Shown here one piece after another: positions 16,306 to 29,047 of a stretch of DNA of 64,000 nt. The position numbers and the translations under genes are program-made. The notes under the pieces are model-generated. The model was not told the origin of the DNA. It searched no databases and was given only the letters and a program-made list of their open reading frames with translations. Within the stretch, counting starts at the first letter, position 1; the number at the start of each line of letters is the position of its first letter. The stretch comes from an uncultured Chitinophagaceae bacterium. Its GTDB lineage: Bacteria; Bacteroidota; Bacteroidia; Chitinophagales; Chitinophagaceae. The stretch is from the NCBI GenBank assembly GCA_937873715.1, contig CALMYJ010000003.1, positions 372,001 to 436,000 on the forward strand, written 5' to 3'.

Positions 16306-17040
16306 ATGAGTAACATTACAAAACCCTCCCTGTACACTTCTCTTTCCCCTGCGCTTTTTCACCTGTATGATGTAAGCAACAGGATTGTGGTAATTATTGA
16401 TGTACTGCGGGCCACCAGTACCATTGCCACGGCATTGTACAACGGTGCCAGGCATATTATACCGGTAGACAGTGTAGCAGAATGTATCCGTATTGGTAAG
16501 CAGATAGATGGCATCACAGCCGGTGAACGGGATGGTAAAGTAGCCGAAGGGCTGGTGCATGGCAACTCCCCTTTTGAGTATTACCCGGAATTTATAAAAG
16601 ACAAAGTATTGGTACTTACCACCACCAATGGCACAAGGCTGCTGCACATGGCTTTAGATAAGGGGGCAAAGCAAATCATCACCGGCTCTTTTCCCAACCT
16701 TTCGGCAGTATGCGATTACCTGGTGCAGCAAAATCAACCTGTATTGCTTGGCTGTGCTGCATGGAAAGACAGGGTAAATATTGAAGACACGCTGTTTGCA
16801 GGCGCCGTTATCAACCGCATCAGCAATCATTTTAACATCAATTGCGATGCATCGGCTATAGCAGCCAGCCTGTATAATGAAGCTAAACATAACCTTTACG
16901 ATTACATGAAAATAAAAAACGCATCGCACTACCTGCGGCTTACCGGCTTTGGATTAGAAAAAGATATCCGGTATTGCCTTACTCCAGATGGCGCCAATAT
17001 ATTGCCCGTATTCAATGGGGGTAAACTCATTAAACAGTAA
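16306..17040 (+). CDS. ComB-like 2-phosphosulfolactate phosphatase
   Basis: A 244-residue member of the ComB family, Mg2+-dependent phosphatases that release sulfolactate from 2-phosphosulfolactate. Diagnostic motifs are IDVLRATSTIATAL (about 33-46), AGERDG, GNSPFEY, VLTTTNGTRLL and LGCAAWKDR. The ATG at 16306 (MSNITKPSLYTS) is preferred over 16276, which would overlap the upstream stop. Coenzyme M biosynthesis, the classical context, is absent from bacteria of this kind and no ComA or ComC is nearby. The true substrate may be another phosphorylated hydroxy acid or a step in sulfonate/sulfonolipid metabolism (inference). Family assignment is firm. Confidence 0.85.
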   Translation: MSNITKPSLYTSLSPALFHLYDVSNRIVVIIDVLRATSTIATALYNGARHIIPVDSVAECIRIGKQIDGITAGERDGKVAEGLVHGNSPFEYYPEFIKDKVLVLTTTNGTRLLHMALDKGAKQIITGSFPNLSAVCDYLVQQNQPVLLGCAAWKDRVNIEDTLFAGAVINRISNHFNINCDASAIAASLYNEAKHNLYDYMKIKNASHYLRLTGFGLEKDIRYCLTPDGANILPVFNGGKLIKQ

Positions 17041-17167
17041 CGCATACAAAGAAGGCAATTTTAAATAAATATTATTTTTAGCCAATCTTAATACGGTTTG
17101 TTTTACATTATACCTATTCCTGCCGCTTTGCGTTGATTTTATCTTTATTCCCTCACCTTTTTTCCTT

Positions 17168-17175
17168 TACTTTTG
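17168..17175 (+). promoter_or_regulatory. -7 element for the SNF2 helicase gene
   Basis: TACTTTTG matches TAnnTTTG, 67 bases upstream of the TTG start at 17243. No -33 TTTG at 19-21 bases is visible. The 202-base gap 17041-17242 holds nothing else recognisable. Confidence 0.4.
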
Positions 17176-17242
17176 CAAATTGCCTTTTTCAAAACGGGTA
17201 CCCCATTTGAAAAACATAATTAATCATTAAACGTACAAGATT

Positions 17243-21007
<3,765 letters not shown>

Positions 21008-21100
21008 TACAGCACAATCATCAACTCATCCTGCTATATATTGTACAGCATTTTAAGGCTTTGTATTTTGCAGTATTAAATAAGTACAATATTACTTTGT

Positions 21101-21553
21101 ATGAAAAATTTATTTGACACTACGGCGTACAACGAAATAACCCAAAGGCTGCAACAACTTACCCCGCATGCACAAAGGCAATGGGGTAAAATGGAAGTGG
21201 CACAAATGCTGGCACATTGCAAAGTAGCTTTTTATGTACCGCTGGCAGATAAGCCCCTTAAGCCCGGGCCATTATTCTTCCGGCTGTTTGGCTCACTCGT
21301 AAAAGCAGGCCTGTACAACGATAAGCCCTGGAAAAAAGGACTGCCTACTGCACCAAATTTTGTGATTAAAGACCAGCGCAATTTTGAAGAGGAAAAAAAA
21401 CAGCTCACCGCACTCATTGATAAATTTTACAGCCTTGGCGTTGAAAAAGTTGGCAATTACCCACATCCTATTTTCGGTAAGTTTACCAAAGCGCAATGGG
21501 GGCAGGCCATGTATAAGCATTTAGATCATCACCTGAGGCAGTTTAATGCATAA
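21101..21553 (+). CDS. DUF1569 (DinB-like fold) protein
   Basis: A 150-residue protein resembling DUF1569, a family with a four-helix DinB/YfiT-like bundle. Recognisable are WGKMEVAQMLAHCKVAF (the helix with conserved His), PTAPNFVIKDQRNFEEEKKQL and the terminal HPIFGKFTKAQWGQAMYKHLDHHLRQF. The conserved His residues would bind a divalent metal. Substrate unknown. Its stop codon ends at 21553 and the convergent stress-protein gene's stop begins at 21554, so the two genes abut with no room for a terminator. Confidence 0.85.
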   Translation: MKNLFDTTAYNEITQRLQQLTPHAQRQWGKMEVAQMLAHCKVAFYVPLADKPLKPGPLFFRLFGSLVKAGLYNDKPWKKGLPTAPNFVIKDQRNFEEEKKQLTALIDKFYSLGVEKVGNYPHPIFGKFTKAQWGQAMYKHLDHHLRQFNA

Positions 21554-22378
21554 TTACTGGTGCAGGCACAATACCGGCAGATGGGTATGAAAAATTAAAT
21601 CCTGTGTGTGGCTGCGGCTGAACATACGCTGCACCAACTTATGCTTTTTAGGTACCGCAATTATTAAATCCAGTTTTGCTTTTTCGGCAAACCAGTTAAT
21701 CCCAACTGTAACATCCTCCGATTCCACGCTATGATACTCAGGCTTAATATTGCCGAGTATTTCGCTGAGCACAAAGCTTTCTTTTAAGGCATCTGCAGAA
21801 AAATTTTTATTGTTGTAGTCAACGTTCAGGATATGCAGCTCTGCATTAAAATCCTGTACAAATTTTTTGATAAGCGCCAGTGGTGTACTCCTGGCAATTT
21901 CCCGGTAATCGCAGGCAAAACCAATAAGCCGGATAGGCGCAAAAAAAGCTTTGGGCGGCACTACAAGTACCGGGTATTTAAGGTTATACACCGTTTTGAT
22001 GGTATTACTCCCCACCACCAGCCGGGTAAGCGCATTTTTGCCCGAAAGACCCATTACTACAAGGTCGGGCTTTTCGGCATCGCAATATGTAGTTAGCCCC
22101 GTATACATTATGCCCATTTCCACATGGGTATGAATGGTAAGCGGCACCTTCATTTTTGCAGCTAAATTTTCTTTAAATACAGCCATATCGTGTGCTGCAG
22201 CTTCCTGCATTTCATTCACATCAAACACCGGGTAGCTAATATCGCCTATAGCTACCGGCAACTCATAGGTATGATACAATAAAACATCTGCTCCATAAAA
22301 GGCGGCAAAATAACCGGCATACTCAGCCGCATTGGCAGCCGTTGCCGAAAAATCTACTGGTACTATAATCTTTTTCAT
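21554..22378 (-). CDS. Universal stress protein, tandem UspA domains
   Basis: A 274-residue protein with two Usp domains in tandem. Domain 1 starts KKIIVPVDFSATAANAAEYAG and contains the ATP-binding-type loop VVMGLSGKNALTRLVVGSNT (G-x2-G-x9-G-[ST]). Domain 2 starts at about 150 (IRLIGFACDYREIARS) and lacks a clear nucleotide loop (LIIAVPKKHKLVQRMFSRSHT), so only the first half is likely to bind ATP. Tandem Usp proteins in Bacteroidota support survival under stress; partners are unknown. The start at 22378 is chosen because MKKIIVPVDF is the canonical Usp beginning. Confidence 0.92.
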   Translation of the reverse strand: MKKIIVPVDFSATAANAAEYAGYFAAFYGADVLLYHTYELPVAIGDISYPVFDVNEMQEAAAHDMAVFKENLAAKMKVPLTIHTHVEMGIMYTGLTTYCDAEKPDLVVMGLSGKNALTRLVVGSNTIKTVYNLKYPVLVVPPKAFFAPIRLIGFACDYREIARSTPLALIKKFVQDFNAELHILNVDYNNKNFSADALKESFVLSEILGNIKPEYHSVESEDVTVGINWFAEKAKLDLIIAVPKKHKLVQRMFSRSHTQDLIFHTHLPVLCLHQ

Positions 22379-22600
22379 TACTGCATTGATTATTTTAATA
22401 TGCTTGTAACCCAACAGTAACAAAGCTATTTTACGAGGGCTGCCGCTGCAATGACATATATCAGCTATGCAAATGACTTTAATGCTGTAACCATTCCCTA
22501 TTACTGCTGTTATAAGTATAAACGGCTACAGCAGGTGCAGGAACGGCACTTTACAGCAGGTGGTTTTATTTATTTTCGCCATTACAAAAACAAGAAGACT

Positions 22601-24643
22601 ATGAAAAAAATGACAACCCCTTTAAGAGGAGCAGCATTAACCGTCTTAACTGCTGCCGTTATGTTTACGGCAACAGCCCAGCCCACCGTTACAAAATTTA
22701 TAGATTCGGCTAATATGGACTTTTCCGTAAAGCCCGGCGATGATTTTTACACCTATGCCAGCGGCACCTGGGTTAAAAACAACCCGGTACCGGCTAAAGA
22801 AACAAGGTGGGGCAGCTTTAATGAACTCAGGGATTTTAATATCAACGCCGTAAAAACCGTTTTGCAAAATGCCAGCGCCGACAAATCTGCTCCGGCTGGC
22901 TCAGTGGCCAAACGAGTGGGCGATTTTTACCGGGCTGCCATGGATAGTACTACCATTGAAAAAAGAGGGGCACAACCGGTAATGCCTATACTAAAAGGTA
23001 TTGATTCCATTAAAACATCAGCAGGCTTTTTTGCAGCTTTAGCCGACTTACGCACCACGGGAAGAGGGGCTCCTTTGTTTGGTATGTTTATAGGGCAGGA
23101 CAGGAAGAACGTAGAAAAAATGATTCCCCAGTTGAGCCAGGGTGGCACCACATTACCCGACAGGGATTATTATTTAAAAAGCAGCAAACGCAATGATGAA
23201 ATAAAAACGGCTATGCTGCAATATGTCAGCACGCTTTTCACCTTAACGGGTACCCCAAAAGAAACTGCAGAAAAATATGCCGCATTCATTTATGATTTTG
23301 AAAAGAAGCTGGCTGCTGCACAATGGAGCCGGGTAGAAATGCGTGACCCCTATAAAACTTATAACAAATTCGCTATTGCCGAACTCAACAAACTTACACC
23401 GGGTATTAACTGGAATACCATGATGGTAAAGCTGAATATAAAAGGTGAAGACAGTGTACTGGTTAACAATCCTTCATTTTTTACCAGTACCGACAGCCTT
23501 GTGGCCGCCACACCAGTGAACGATTTAAAAGTATACCTGAAATGGAATGTGCTCAAAAATTCAGCTTCGCATTTAAGTAGTGCTTTTGTGGATGCTGCTT
23601 TTGCCTACAACCAGGTACTTACCGGGCAAAAAGTACAAACACCCCGCTGGCAACGTATGTCGCAGCTTACCGATGGCTCTATCGGCGAACTGCTGGGCCA
23701 GTTGTATGTAAAAGAATATTTTAAGCCCGAAGCCAAAGCCCGTATGGCCGAACTGGTAAGCAACCTGCGTAGGGCTTTTGCCAAACGTATCGACCAGTTA
23801 GACTGGATGAGCGCCGAAACCAAACAGAAAGCCCAGGCCAAACTGGCGGCCTTCAGGCCAAAAATTGGCTACCCGGATGTATGGAAAAACTATGACGGCC
23901 TGGTGATTGGTAACAATCATTTCGACAACATGGTGAATGTAGGTAAATGGAATTACGGGTATATGATTAGCCAGTTGGGCAAACCAGTAGACAGGGAGCG
24001 CTGGGGTATGACACCGCCAACCGTAAATGCGTATTACAATGCCACACTCAACGAAATTGTTTTTCCGGCAGGTATATTACAATTTCCATTTTTTGATGCC
24101 AATGCCGATGATGCCGTTAACTATGGGGGTATAGGGGCTGTTATCGGCCACGAAATGAGCCACGGCTTTGATGATAATGGCAGTAAGTACGATGCCGATG
24201 GCACCCTGCGCAACTGGTGGACGGATGAAGACCGCAAAAAATTTGACGCCAAAGCCGCTCAACTGGGTAAGCAGTTTGACGCTTACACCGTACTGGATAC
24301 CCTGCATGTAAATGGCAAACTAACGATGGGAGAAAACATTGGCGACCTTGGTGGCCTGAATGTGGCTTACGAAGCGTTTAAGATGACAAAGCAGGGCCAA
24401 TCCGGCGAAAAAATTGATGGCTTTACTCCCGACCAGCGGTTCTTCCTGGCATGGGCGCAGGTGTGGCGGGGCAATATATTGCCACAAACGGCTGCACAAT
24501 TAATTTTAACCGACACCCACTCTCCCGGCCCTTACCGCACTATTGGTGCACCGGTAAATATGGATGCCTGGTATAAAGCCTTTGACGTAAAAGAAGGCGA
24601 TAAGCTTTATAAAAAACCGGAAGAAAGAATTGTGATTTGGTAA
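22601..24643 (+). CDS. Secreted M13-family zinc metallopeptidase (PepO/neprilysin-like)
   Basis: A 680-residue peptidase from the ATG at 22601; the 50 codons before it lack coding character. A signal peptide (MKKMTTPLRGAALTVLTAAVMFTATAQ) directs it to the periplasm or beyond. The N-terminal M13 domain begins PGDDFYTYASGTWVKNNPVPA. The catalytic domain has NAYYNATLNEIVFPAGILQFPFFD, the zinc motif HEMSH (His517) and the third ligand in ENIGDLGG (Glu578). The substrate-stabilising region YRTIGAPVN is near the end. Family members cleave short peptides. It is monocistronic and followed by a bidirectional terminator. Confidence 0.95.
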   Translation: MKKMTTPLRGAALTVLTAAVMFTATAQPTVTKFIDSANMDFSVKPGDDFYTYASGTWVKNNPVPAKETRWGSFNELRDFNINAVKTVLQNASADKSAPAGSVAKRVGDFYRAAMDSTTIEKRGAQPVMPILKGIDSIKTSAGFFAALADLRTTGRGAPLFGMFIGQDRKNVEKMIPQLSQGGTTLPDRDYYLKSSKRNDEIKTAMLQYVSTLFTLTGTPKETAEKYAAFIYDFEKKLAAAQWSRVEMRDPYKTYNKFAIAELNKLTPGINWNTMMVKLNIKGEDSVLVNNPSFFTSTDSLVAATPVNDLKVYLKWNVLKNSASHLSSAFVDAAFAYNQVLTGQKVQTPRWQRMSQLTDGSIGELLGQLYVKEYFKPEAKARMAELVSNLRRAFAKRIDQLDWMSAETKQKAQAKLAAFRPKIGYPDVWKNYDGLVIGNNHFDNMVNVGKWNYGYMISQLGKPVDRERWGMTPPTVNAYYNATLNEIVFPAGILQFPFFDANADDAVNYGGIGAVIGHEMSHGFDDNGSKYDADGTLRNWWTDEDRKKFDAKAAQLGKQFDAYTVLDTLHVNGKLTMGENIGDLGGLNVAYEAFKMTKQGQSGEKIDGFTPDQRFFLAWAQVWRGNILPQTAAQLILTDTHSPGPYRTIGAPVNMDAWYKAFDVKEGDKLYKKPEERIVIW

Positions 24644-24736
24644 GCAATGCCGTCATCCTGGTAAAGAAGGGTACCGAAAGTTGGAATCATATTACTCAGC
24701 CAAATTCGCTTTGCACCCAGGATACTGTATAGCAAT

Positions 24737-24767
24737 AAAAAAACCGGCTTAACCGCCGGTTTTTTTT
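24737..24767. terminator. Bidirectional terminator between the M13 peptidase and TIM-barrel genes
   Basis: Stem ACCGGC (24743-24748) / GCCGGT (24755-24760), loop TTAACC, extended by seven A on the left pairing with eight T on the right. The A and T tracts make it work on both strands, as expected between convergent genes. Confidence 0.85.
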
Positions 24768-24784
24768 ATGATGCTGTGTTTACG

Positions 24785-25657
24785 TTAAAATCTCAGCTTT
24801 TTCATGTACGCTGCATTATCCTTTATACACTGCAGGGGTGTAGTGCCTTCGTATTTTTCCTGCTCCACATGAAAATAGTCCATACCAAATTTTTTGGCTT
24901 CGCCTAAAATAGCGGCATAGTCAATAGAGCCGGTGCCCAGCGTACAGGAATCGGAATTTTCTGTGGTATTTTTTGCCCTGTCTTTTACATGGCTCAGTTT
25001 AAAGCGGCCGGGATATTTTTTAACCCATTCTATTGGGCTATGCCCTGCCGTTACCACCCAGTACATATCCATTTCGTAATACACCAGCGAAGGGTCGGTA
25101 CCCATCATCAGCACATCCTGCGGATACTGGCCATCCATCAGTTTAAAGGAATAATCGTGGTTGTGAAAGGCAAAACGCATACCATGCTGTTTGGCAAATT
25201 CTCCCTTTTTGTTGAAGTCGTCGCAAAAGCGTTTGTAATCGTCTAATTTTTTATCCGGCCCCTCCCAGGCATAAATGATATACTGCACACCTATGGCTGC
25301 ACATTGCTCTACCTTTTTTTCAAAGTCGGTATAAATATCACAATGCACCGAGGGCATCGTCATGCCCAGGTCGCCGATAAATTTTTTAAACCCTGTATTC
25401 CCCATATTCCAAAACATACCCATACCGCCTGCTTCGAAAGATTCTACCTGCTTGTAACCAGCCGCAGCCACCTGTTGTAAAACACCGGCAGGGTCTTTGG
25501 GCATATCATCCCGGAGGGTGTATAACTGTATGCCAAACTTTTTTATTTTGCCATTTACTTCGGTTATGTTGTTGGCCAAAGTTGCCAATGGGTTTGTGGT
25601 GAGTGCCAGCCCTGCACCGGCAACACCGGCCATACCTAAAAATTTTCTTCTTTCCAT
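24785..25657 (-). CDS. Tat-exported TIM-barrel sugar isomerase/epimerase-like protein
   Basis: A 290-residue AP-endonuclease-2-like TIM barrel (PF01261). The start at 25657 gives a twin-arginine signal (MERRKFLGMAGVAGAGLALTTNPLATLA). The barrel shows KFGIQLYTLRDDMP, GYKQVESFEAGG, the metal-site stretch RFAFHNHDYSF, YYEMDMYWV, LSHVKDR and YFHVEQEKYEG. The His, Glu and Asp ligands for a divalent metal are therefore present. It is last in the left operon, 25 bases after the GMC small subunit. In the characterised 3-keto-glucoside pathway, a TIM-barrel protein of this kind hydrates the glycal product of the DUF1080 lyase. That role, or isomerisation of a keto sugar, is inferred here; export to the periplasm is supported by the signal. 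Confidence 0.85.
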   Translation of the reverse strand: MERRKFLGMAGVAGAGLALTTNPLATLANNITEVNGKIKKFGIQLYTLRDDMPKDPAGVLQQVAAAGYKQVESFEAGGMGMFWNMGNTGFKKFIGDLGMTMPSVHCDIYTDFEKKVEQCAAIGVQYIIYAWEGPDKKLDDYKRFCDDFNKKGEFAKQHGMRFAFHNHDYSFKLMDGQYPQDVLMMGTDPSLVYYEMDMYWVVTAGHSPIEWVKKYPGRFKLSHVKDRAKNTTENSDSCTLGTGSIDYAAILGEAKKFGMDYFHVEQEKYEGTTPLQCIKDNAAYMKKLRF

Positions 25658-25682
25658 TGCTTGTGTTTTGTGGTTGCAAAAA

Positions 25683-26312
25683 TTATTCGGCCCAGGCCTT
25701 ATCCCCTTTTTTGTAAGCCAGCGCACCATCGAACCTGCCCGGCACTGCAATATGCCGCAGTGCTTTGGTAGCGCCCACTTCGGAGGTAAAGAAGCCAAGC
25801 AGTGTTAACTGTTTCATCAAAGTAAAATAATGTGGCGCTATGGGGTTATCAAAGTCGAGCGGAAGCGTATTGCCTTTTTCTCTTTCGGCAGCATAAAATG
25901 CATCCGCTTTTTTCCGGCGTTCTTCCTGCACAGCTTTTGCTTCCTTATCTAATCCAATTAACAATTCCTTACGCTGTTCGGGTGTGGCTTCCATAAAGCC
26001 GTGGCCGTAGGCTTTTTTACAGGCTTCGTTAAGTTTGCCGGTACCTTCTAAAAATACTTTTTGTTCATCGGCAGTGTAACAGTCGGTAACAAACACTTTC
26101 ATAAAGTCGCCTACTTTGGCTGCTTTGGCACCTGGAGAACTGGTTTCGGGCAAAATAGTTTCTCCTACTTCATCCAGCAGGGCGATGGTTTCGGGCGTAA
26201 AGCTGGCTGTTGCGGCTGCACCGGAATTACACCCGGTTAAAAACAATTCGCCACCAATAACTATACCGCCGGTAGCCAGTGCTATCATTTTTAATAATTC
26301 ACGACGTTCCAT
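25683..26312 (-). CDS. Gluconate 2-dehydrogenase subunit 3-like small subunit of GMC dehydrogenase
   Basis: A 209-residue small subunit of a periplasmic FAD-dependent sugar dehydrogenase. The N-terminus is a Tat-type signal with lipobox (MERRELLKMIALATGGIVIGGELFLTGC, Cys28). The complex would be exported folded and anchored to a membrane. The body matches the subunit 3 family: LLDEVGETILPETSSPGAKAAKVGDF, then helical segments to LGFFTSEVGATKALRHIAVPGRFDG. Such subunits have no cofactor; they carry the large subunit across the membrane. It lies directly downstream of the GMC large subunit. A paralogue lies in the divergent operon at 32411. Confidence 0.9.
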   Translation of the reverse strand: MERRELLKMIALATGGIVIGGELFLTGCNSGAAATASFTPETIALLDEVGETILPETSSPGAKAAKVGDFMKVFVTDCYTADEQKVFLEGTGKLNEACKKAYGHGFMEATPEQRKELLIGLDKEAKAVQEERRKKADAFYAAEREKGNTLPLDFDNPIAPHYFTLMKQLTLLGFFTSEVGATKALRHIAVPGRFDGALAYKKGDKAWAE

Positions 26313-26353
26313 ATTTAAATGCTTTTATACTTTTTTAAAATAGATGGGCGGTT

Positions 26354-28042
26354 TTAAATGTTTCCTTTTTTCAATTCCTTTACGGCAAAGTCGGCCGCCC
26401 TTGCGGTAAGCGCCATATAAGTGAGGGATGGATTAACACAGGAGGCCGATGTCATACAGGCGCCATCGGTTACAAATACATTGGGTGCATCCCACACCTG
26501 GTTGTTGCCATTGAGCACACTGGTTTTGGGATCCCGGCCCATACGAGCTGTACCCATTTCGTGTATGCCCATGCCCGGTGCGTAACCGCCATCCCATGAG
26601 CCTACATTTTTCACACCGGCGGCTTCCAGCATTTCTTTGGCATCTTCCATCATATCCTTACGCATCTTTTTTTCATTTTCTTTTATTTCGATATCAAATG
26701 CCAGCACCGGCAGTCCCCATTTATCTTTTTTCTGTTTATCGAGGAAGATGCGGTTTTCGTGATAAGGCAGCATTTCGCCAAAGCCGGTAATACCTATACC
26801 CCAGTTGCCGGGTTCACAAAGAGCATCTTTAAAATCGCCGCCAATGGTAAGTTCGGCTACAGAGCGGTTCCAATCGTCCCTGTCGGCACCGCCCTGGTAA
26901 CCAAAGCCACGTACATAATCTCTTTTGTCGCTATACACATTCCTGAATCTTGGGATATACACTCCTGTTGGCCGACGGCCATAGTAATATTTATCTTCAA
27001 ATCCTTCTACTGTACCCGATGCGCCGCAGCGGAAATGATGATCCATGGCATTGTGCCCCAGCTCGCCGCTGCTGCTGCCCAGCCCTTCGGGCCATATATC
27101 GGTGGCGCTGTTCATAAGCAGCCATGTAGAGTTAAAAGCAGAGGCACACAGGAAAACTATTTTTGCTTTATACTCAATAGTTTTATTGGTTTCAGCGTCT
27201 ATCGCTTCCACACCGGTGGCCCTTTTTTGATCTTTATTGTACAGTACTTTGGTTACAATTTTGTTGGTTTCCATAGTAAGGTTGCCGGTGGCCATAGCGG
27301 CAGGCAGCGTGGCCGATTGTGTGCTGAAGTAAGCGCCAAATGGGCATCCCCTCCAGCAGCGGTTGCGGTACTGGCAGTTTACCCTGTTTTGCTCGGGCTT
27401 GGGCTGGGTGATGTTAGCGCTGCGGCCAATAATCATGTGGCGGCTGCCTTTGTAATGCGATTTTAATTTTGAGGCTACGTCTTTTTCTACACAATTCATT
27501 TCCATGGCAGGTAAAAAGTCGCCATCGGGCAAAACTTCCAACCCTTCTTTACTACCCTGTATGCCTGCAAATTTTTCGGCATAGCTGTACCAGGGTGCCA
27601 GGTCTTCGTAGCGTATGGGCCAGTCAACCCCAAAACCATCTTTCAGGTTGGCTTCAAAATCCCATTTATTAAAACGATAACTCTGCCTGCCCCAGTGCAT
27701 GGAGCGGCCGCCCACATGGTAAGCCCTGTACCAGTCAAAGCGCTTTACCTCGGTGTAAGGGTTATCTTTTTCGTTGGCCCACATACCAAAGGTGGATTCG
27801 TTCAATGGATAATCCCTTTTTAGTACGGGATAATCTTGTTTCATTTGTTGGGTGGGCCTGTCCCGGTGCGGAAACTCCCAGATGTTTTTACTGGCGGTAG
27901 TATAGTCTTTAATGTGCTCGATGTTATGACCACGTTCGAGCATTAAAACTTTCAGCCCTTTTTTGCTAAGTTCCATTGCGGCCCATCCGCCGCTGATTCC
28001 TGAGCCAACTACAATGGCGTCGTAAGTGTTGTTGTCCGGCAT
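26354..28042 (-). CDS. GMC-family FAD-dependent sugar dehydrogenase, large subunit (left operon)
   Basis: A 562-residue glucose-methanol-choline flavoprotein. The Rossmann FAD motif VVGSGISGG is at 11-19 and the ERG adenine-binding acid end at 36-38. HVGGRSMHWGRQ (109-120) is the isoalloxazine-binding segment. The C-terminus has HEMGTARMG and VNPSLTYMAL, which supply the catalytic His/Asn region. Three Cys (223, 229, 233; NCQYRNRCWRGCPFG) sit where FAD-glucose dehydrogenases hold a [3Fe-4S] cluster. It has no signal peptide of its own, and is presumably exported with the Tat small subunit at 25683. By analogy with glucoside 3-dehydrogenases, C3 oxidation of a sugar or glycoside is the likely reaction (inference). 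Confidence 0.9.
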   Translation of the reverse strand: MPDNNTYDAIVVGSGISGGWAAMELSKKGLKVLMLERGHNIEHIKDYTTASKNIWEFPHRDRPTQQMKQDYPVLKRDYPLNESTFGMWANEKDNPYTEVKRFDWYRAYHVGGRSMHWGRQSYRFNKWDFEANLKDGFGVDWPIRYEDLAPWYSYAEKFAGIQGSKEGLEVLPDGDFLPAMEMNCVEKDVASKLKSHYKGSRHMIIGRSANITQPKPEQNRVNCQYRNRCWRGCPFGAYFSTQSATLPAAMATGNLTMETNKIVTKVLYNKDQKRATGVEAIDAETNKTIEYKAKIVFLCASAFNSTWLLMNSATDIWPEGLGSSSGELGHNAMDHHFRCGASGTVEGFEDKYYYGRRPTGVYIPRFRNVYSDKRDYVRGFGYQGGADRDDWNRSVAELTIGGDFKDALCEPGNWGIGITGFGEMLPYHENRIFLDKQKKDKWGLPVLAFDIEIKENEKKMRKDMMEDAKEMLEAAGVKNVGSWDGGYAPGMGIHEMGTARMGRDPKTSVLNGNNQVWDAPNVFVTDGACMTSASCVNPSLTYMALTARAADFAVKELKKGNI

Positions 28043-28140
28043 ACAGCAATTTTAATTGTTGAATAGTGTGTTTATTGAAGATTGCGTTTCTTATACAAGT
28101 GGTTATAAATTTCTTTGGCTGATGAAAGCCGGCTGCGGCA

Positions 28141-29028
28141 CTAAGCAATTGTGCAGCGCTGTACCGCATCTTTTAAGGCGGTTATTTTTTCTGCTTTTGT
28201 TTTTCCTGTTGGAATATATTCCTGCGCCACATAGCCTGTAAAACCAGTATCTGCAATGGCTTTCATAATGGCCGGATAAAATAACTCCTGTGTTTCGTTG
28301 ATTTCATGACGGCCAGGCACACCTGCTGTATGATAATGCCCAAAGTACTGGTGGTTATCTTTTATGGTATGTATTACATCTCCTTCATTTACCTGCATGT
28401 GATAAATATCATACAGCAGTTTAAAGTTTTCTGAACCGAGGCGCTTACACAGCTCTACACCCCAGGCACTTTTATCGGCCATATAACCGGCATGGTCAAC
28501 CTTGCTGTTAAAAAGTTCCATTTGTATGATGATACCATTTTTTTCGGCCGCAGGCAATATTTGCTGTAAGCCTTTTACACAGTTTTTCAAACCGGTTTCA
28601 TCATCCATGCCTTCACGGTTGCCGCTAAAGCATATCAGGTTTTTATACCCTGCTTTTACCATCAGGGGTATTACTTCCAGGTAATCTTTTACCAGTGCAG
28701 CATGATACTGTGGGTTGTTAAACCCTTTAGTAAGGCTTACCTCACCAGCGATATAACACATGCTGCAGTATATGCCGTGCTTTTGTGCAATGGGCCATTC
28801 TTTAGGCGTAAGCAGGTCGATGGCTGAAAACCCAATTTGCTTCACCACTACGCACAATTCTTCAAGGGTAAGAAAATCGTAAGTCCATTTGCAAACGGAA
28901 TGATTGATACGGGAGGCTGCAGGCATGGGTGTTTTTTTTTCCGGCGTAAAAGATGACAAACTGCTGAGCGCAAGTGGTGCAAGGGCTATTTGTTGTAATG
29001 CTTTTCTTCTTGAATTATGTTGTGCCAT
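28141..29028 (-). CDS. TIM-barrel hydroxypyruvate-isomerase-like protein, probably exported
   Basis: A 295-residue PF01261 TIM barrel starting at 29028, with a possible twin-arginine signal (SRRKALQQIALAPLALSSLSSF). Features are CKWTYDFLTLEELCVVVKQIGFSAIDLL, IIQMELFNSKVDH (metal Glu), LLYDIYHMQVNEGDVI and FGHYHTAGVPGRHEI, which match the hydroxypyruvate isomerase/OtnI-like branch. It differs in sequence from the TIM-barrel proteins at 24785 and 35730, so the three are unlikely to be redundant. It sits 20 bases after the MFS permease gene and 98 bases before the GMC dehydrogenase gene. The most likely role is isomerisation or hydration of a keto-sugar intermediate, perhaps in the periplasm (inference). 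Confidence 0.82.
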   Translation of the reverse strand: MAQHNSRRKALQQIALAPLALSSLSSFTPEKKTPMPAASRINHSVCKWTYDFLTLEELCVVVKQIGFSAIDLLTPKEWPIAQKHGIYCSMCYIAGEVSLTKGFNNPQYHAALVKDYLEVIPLMVKAGYKNLICFSGNREGMDDETGLKNCVKGLQQILPAAEKNGIIIQMELFNSKVDHAGYMADKSAWGVELCKRLGSENFKLLYDIYHMQVNEGDVIHTIKDNHQYFGHYHTAGVPGRHEINETQELFYPAIMKAIADTGFTGYVAQEYIPTGKTKAEKITALKDAVQRCTIA

Positions 29029-29047
29029 GATATCAAGCGTTAAATGA

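Noticed and set aside
24644..24736. ATCCTGG/CCAGGAT arms around the M13 peptidase 3' region as a mobile palindrome
   Set aside because: Arms are only 7 bases at a distance of about 70 bases; this is close to chance and a normal terminator follows.
26759..27466. 235-codon plus-strand open frame inside the left GMC dehydrogenase gene
   Set aside because: It is antisense to a gene with clear family motifs and its translation is Cys/Pro-rich without any recognisable domain; a shadow of the coding strand.
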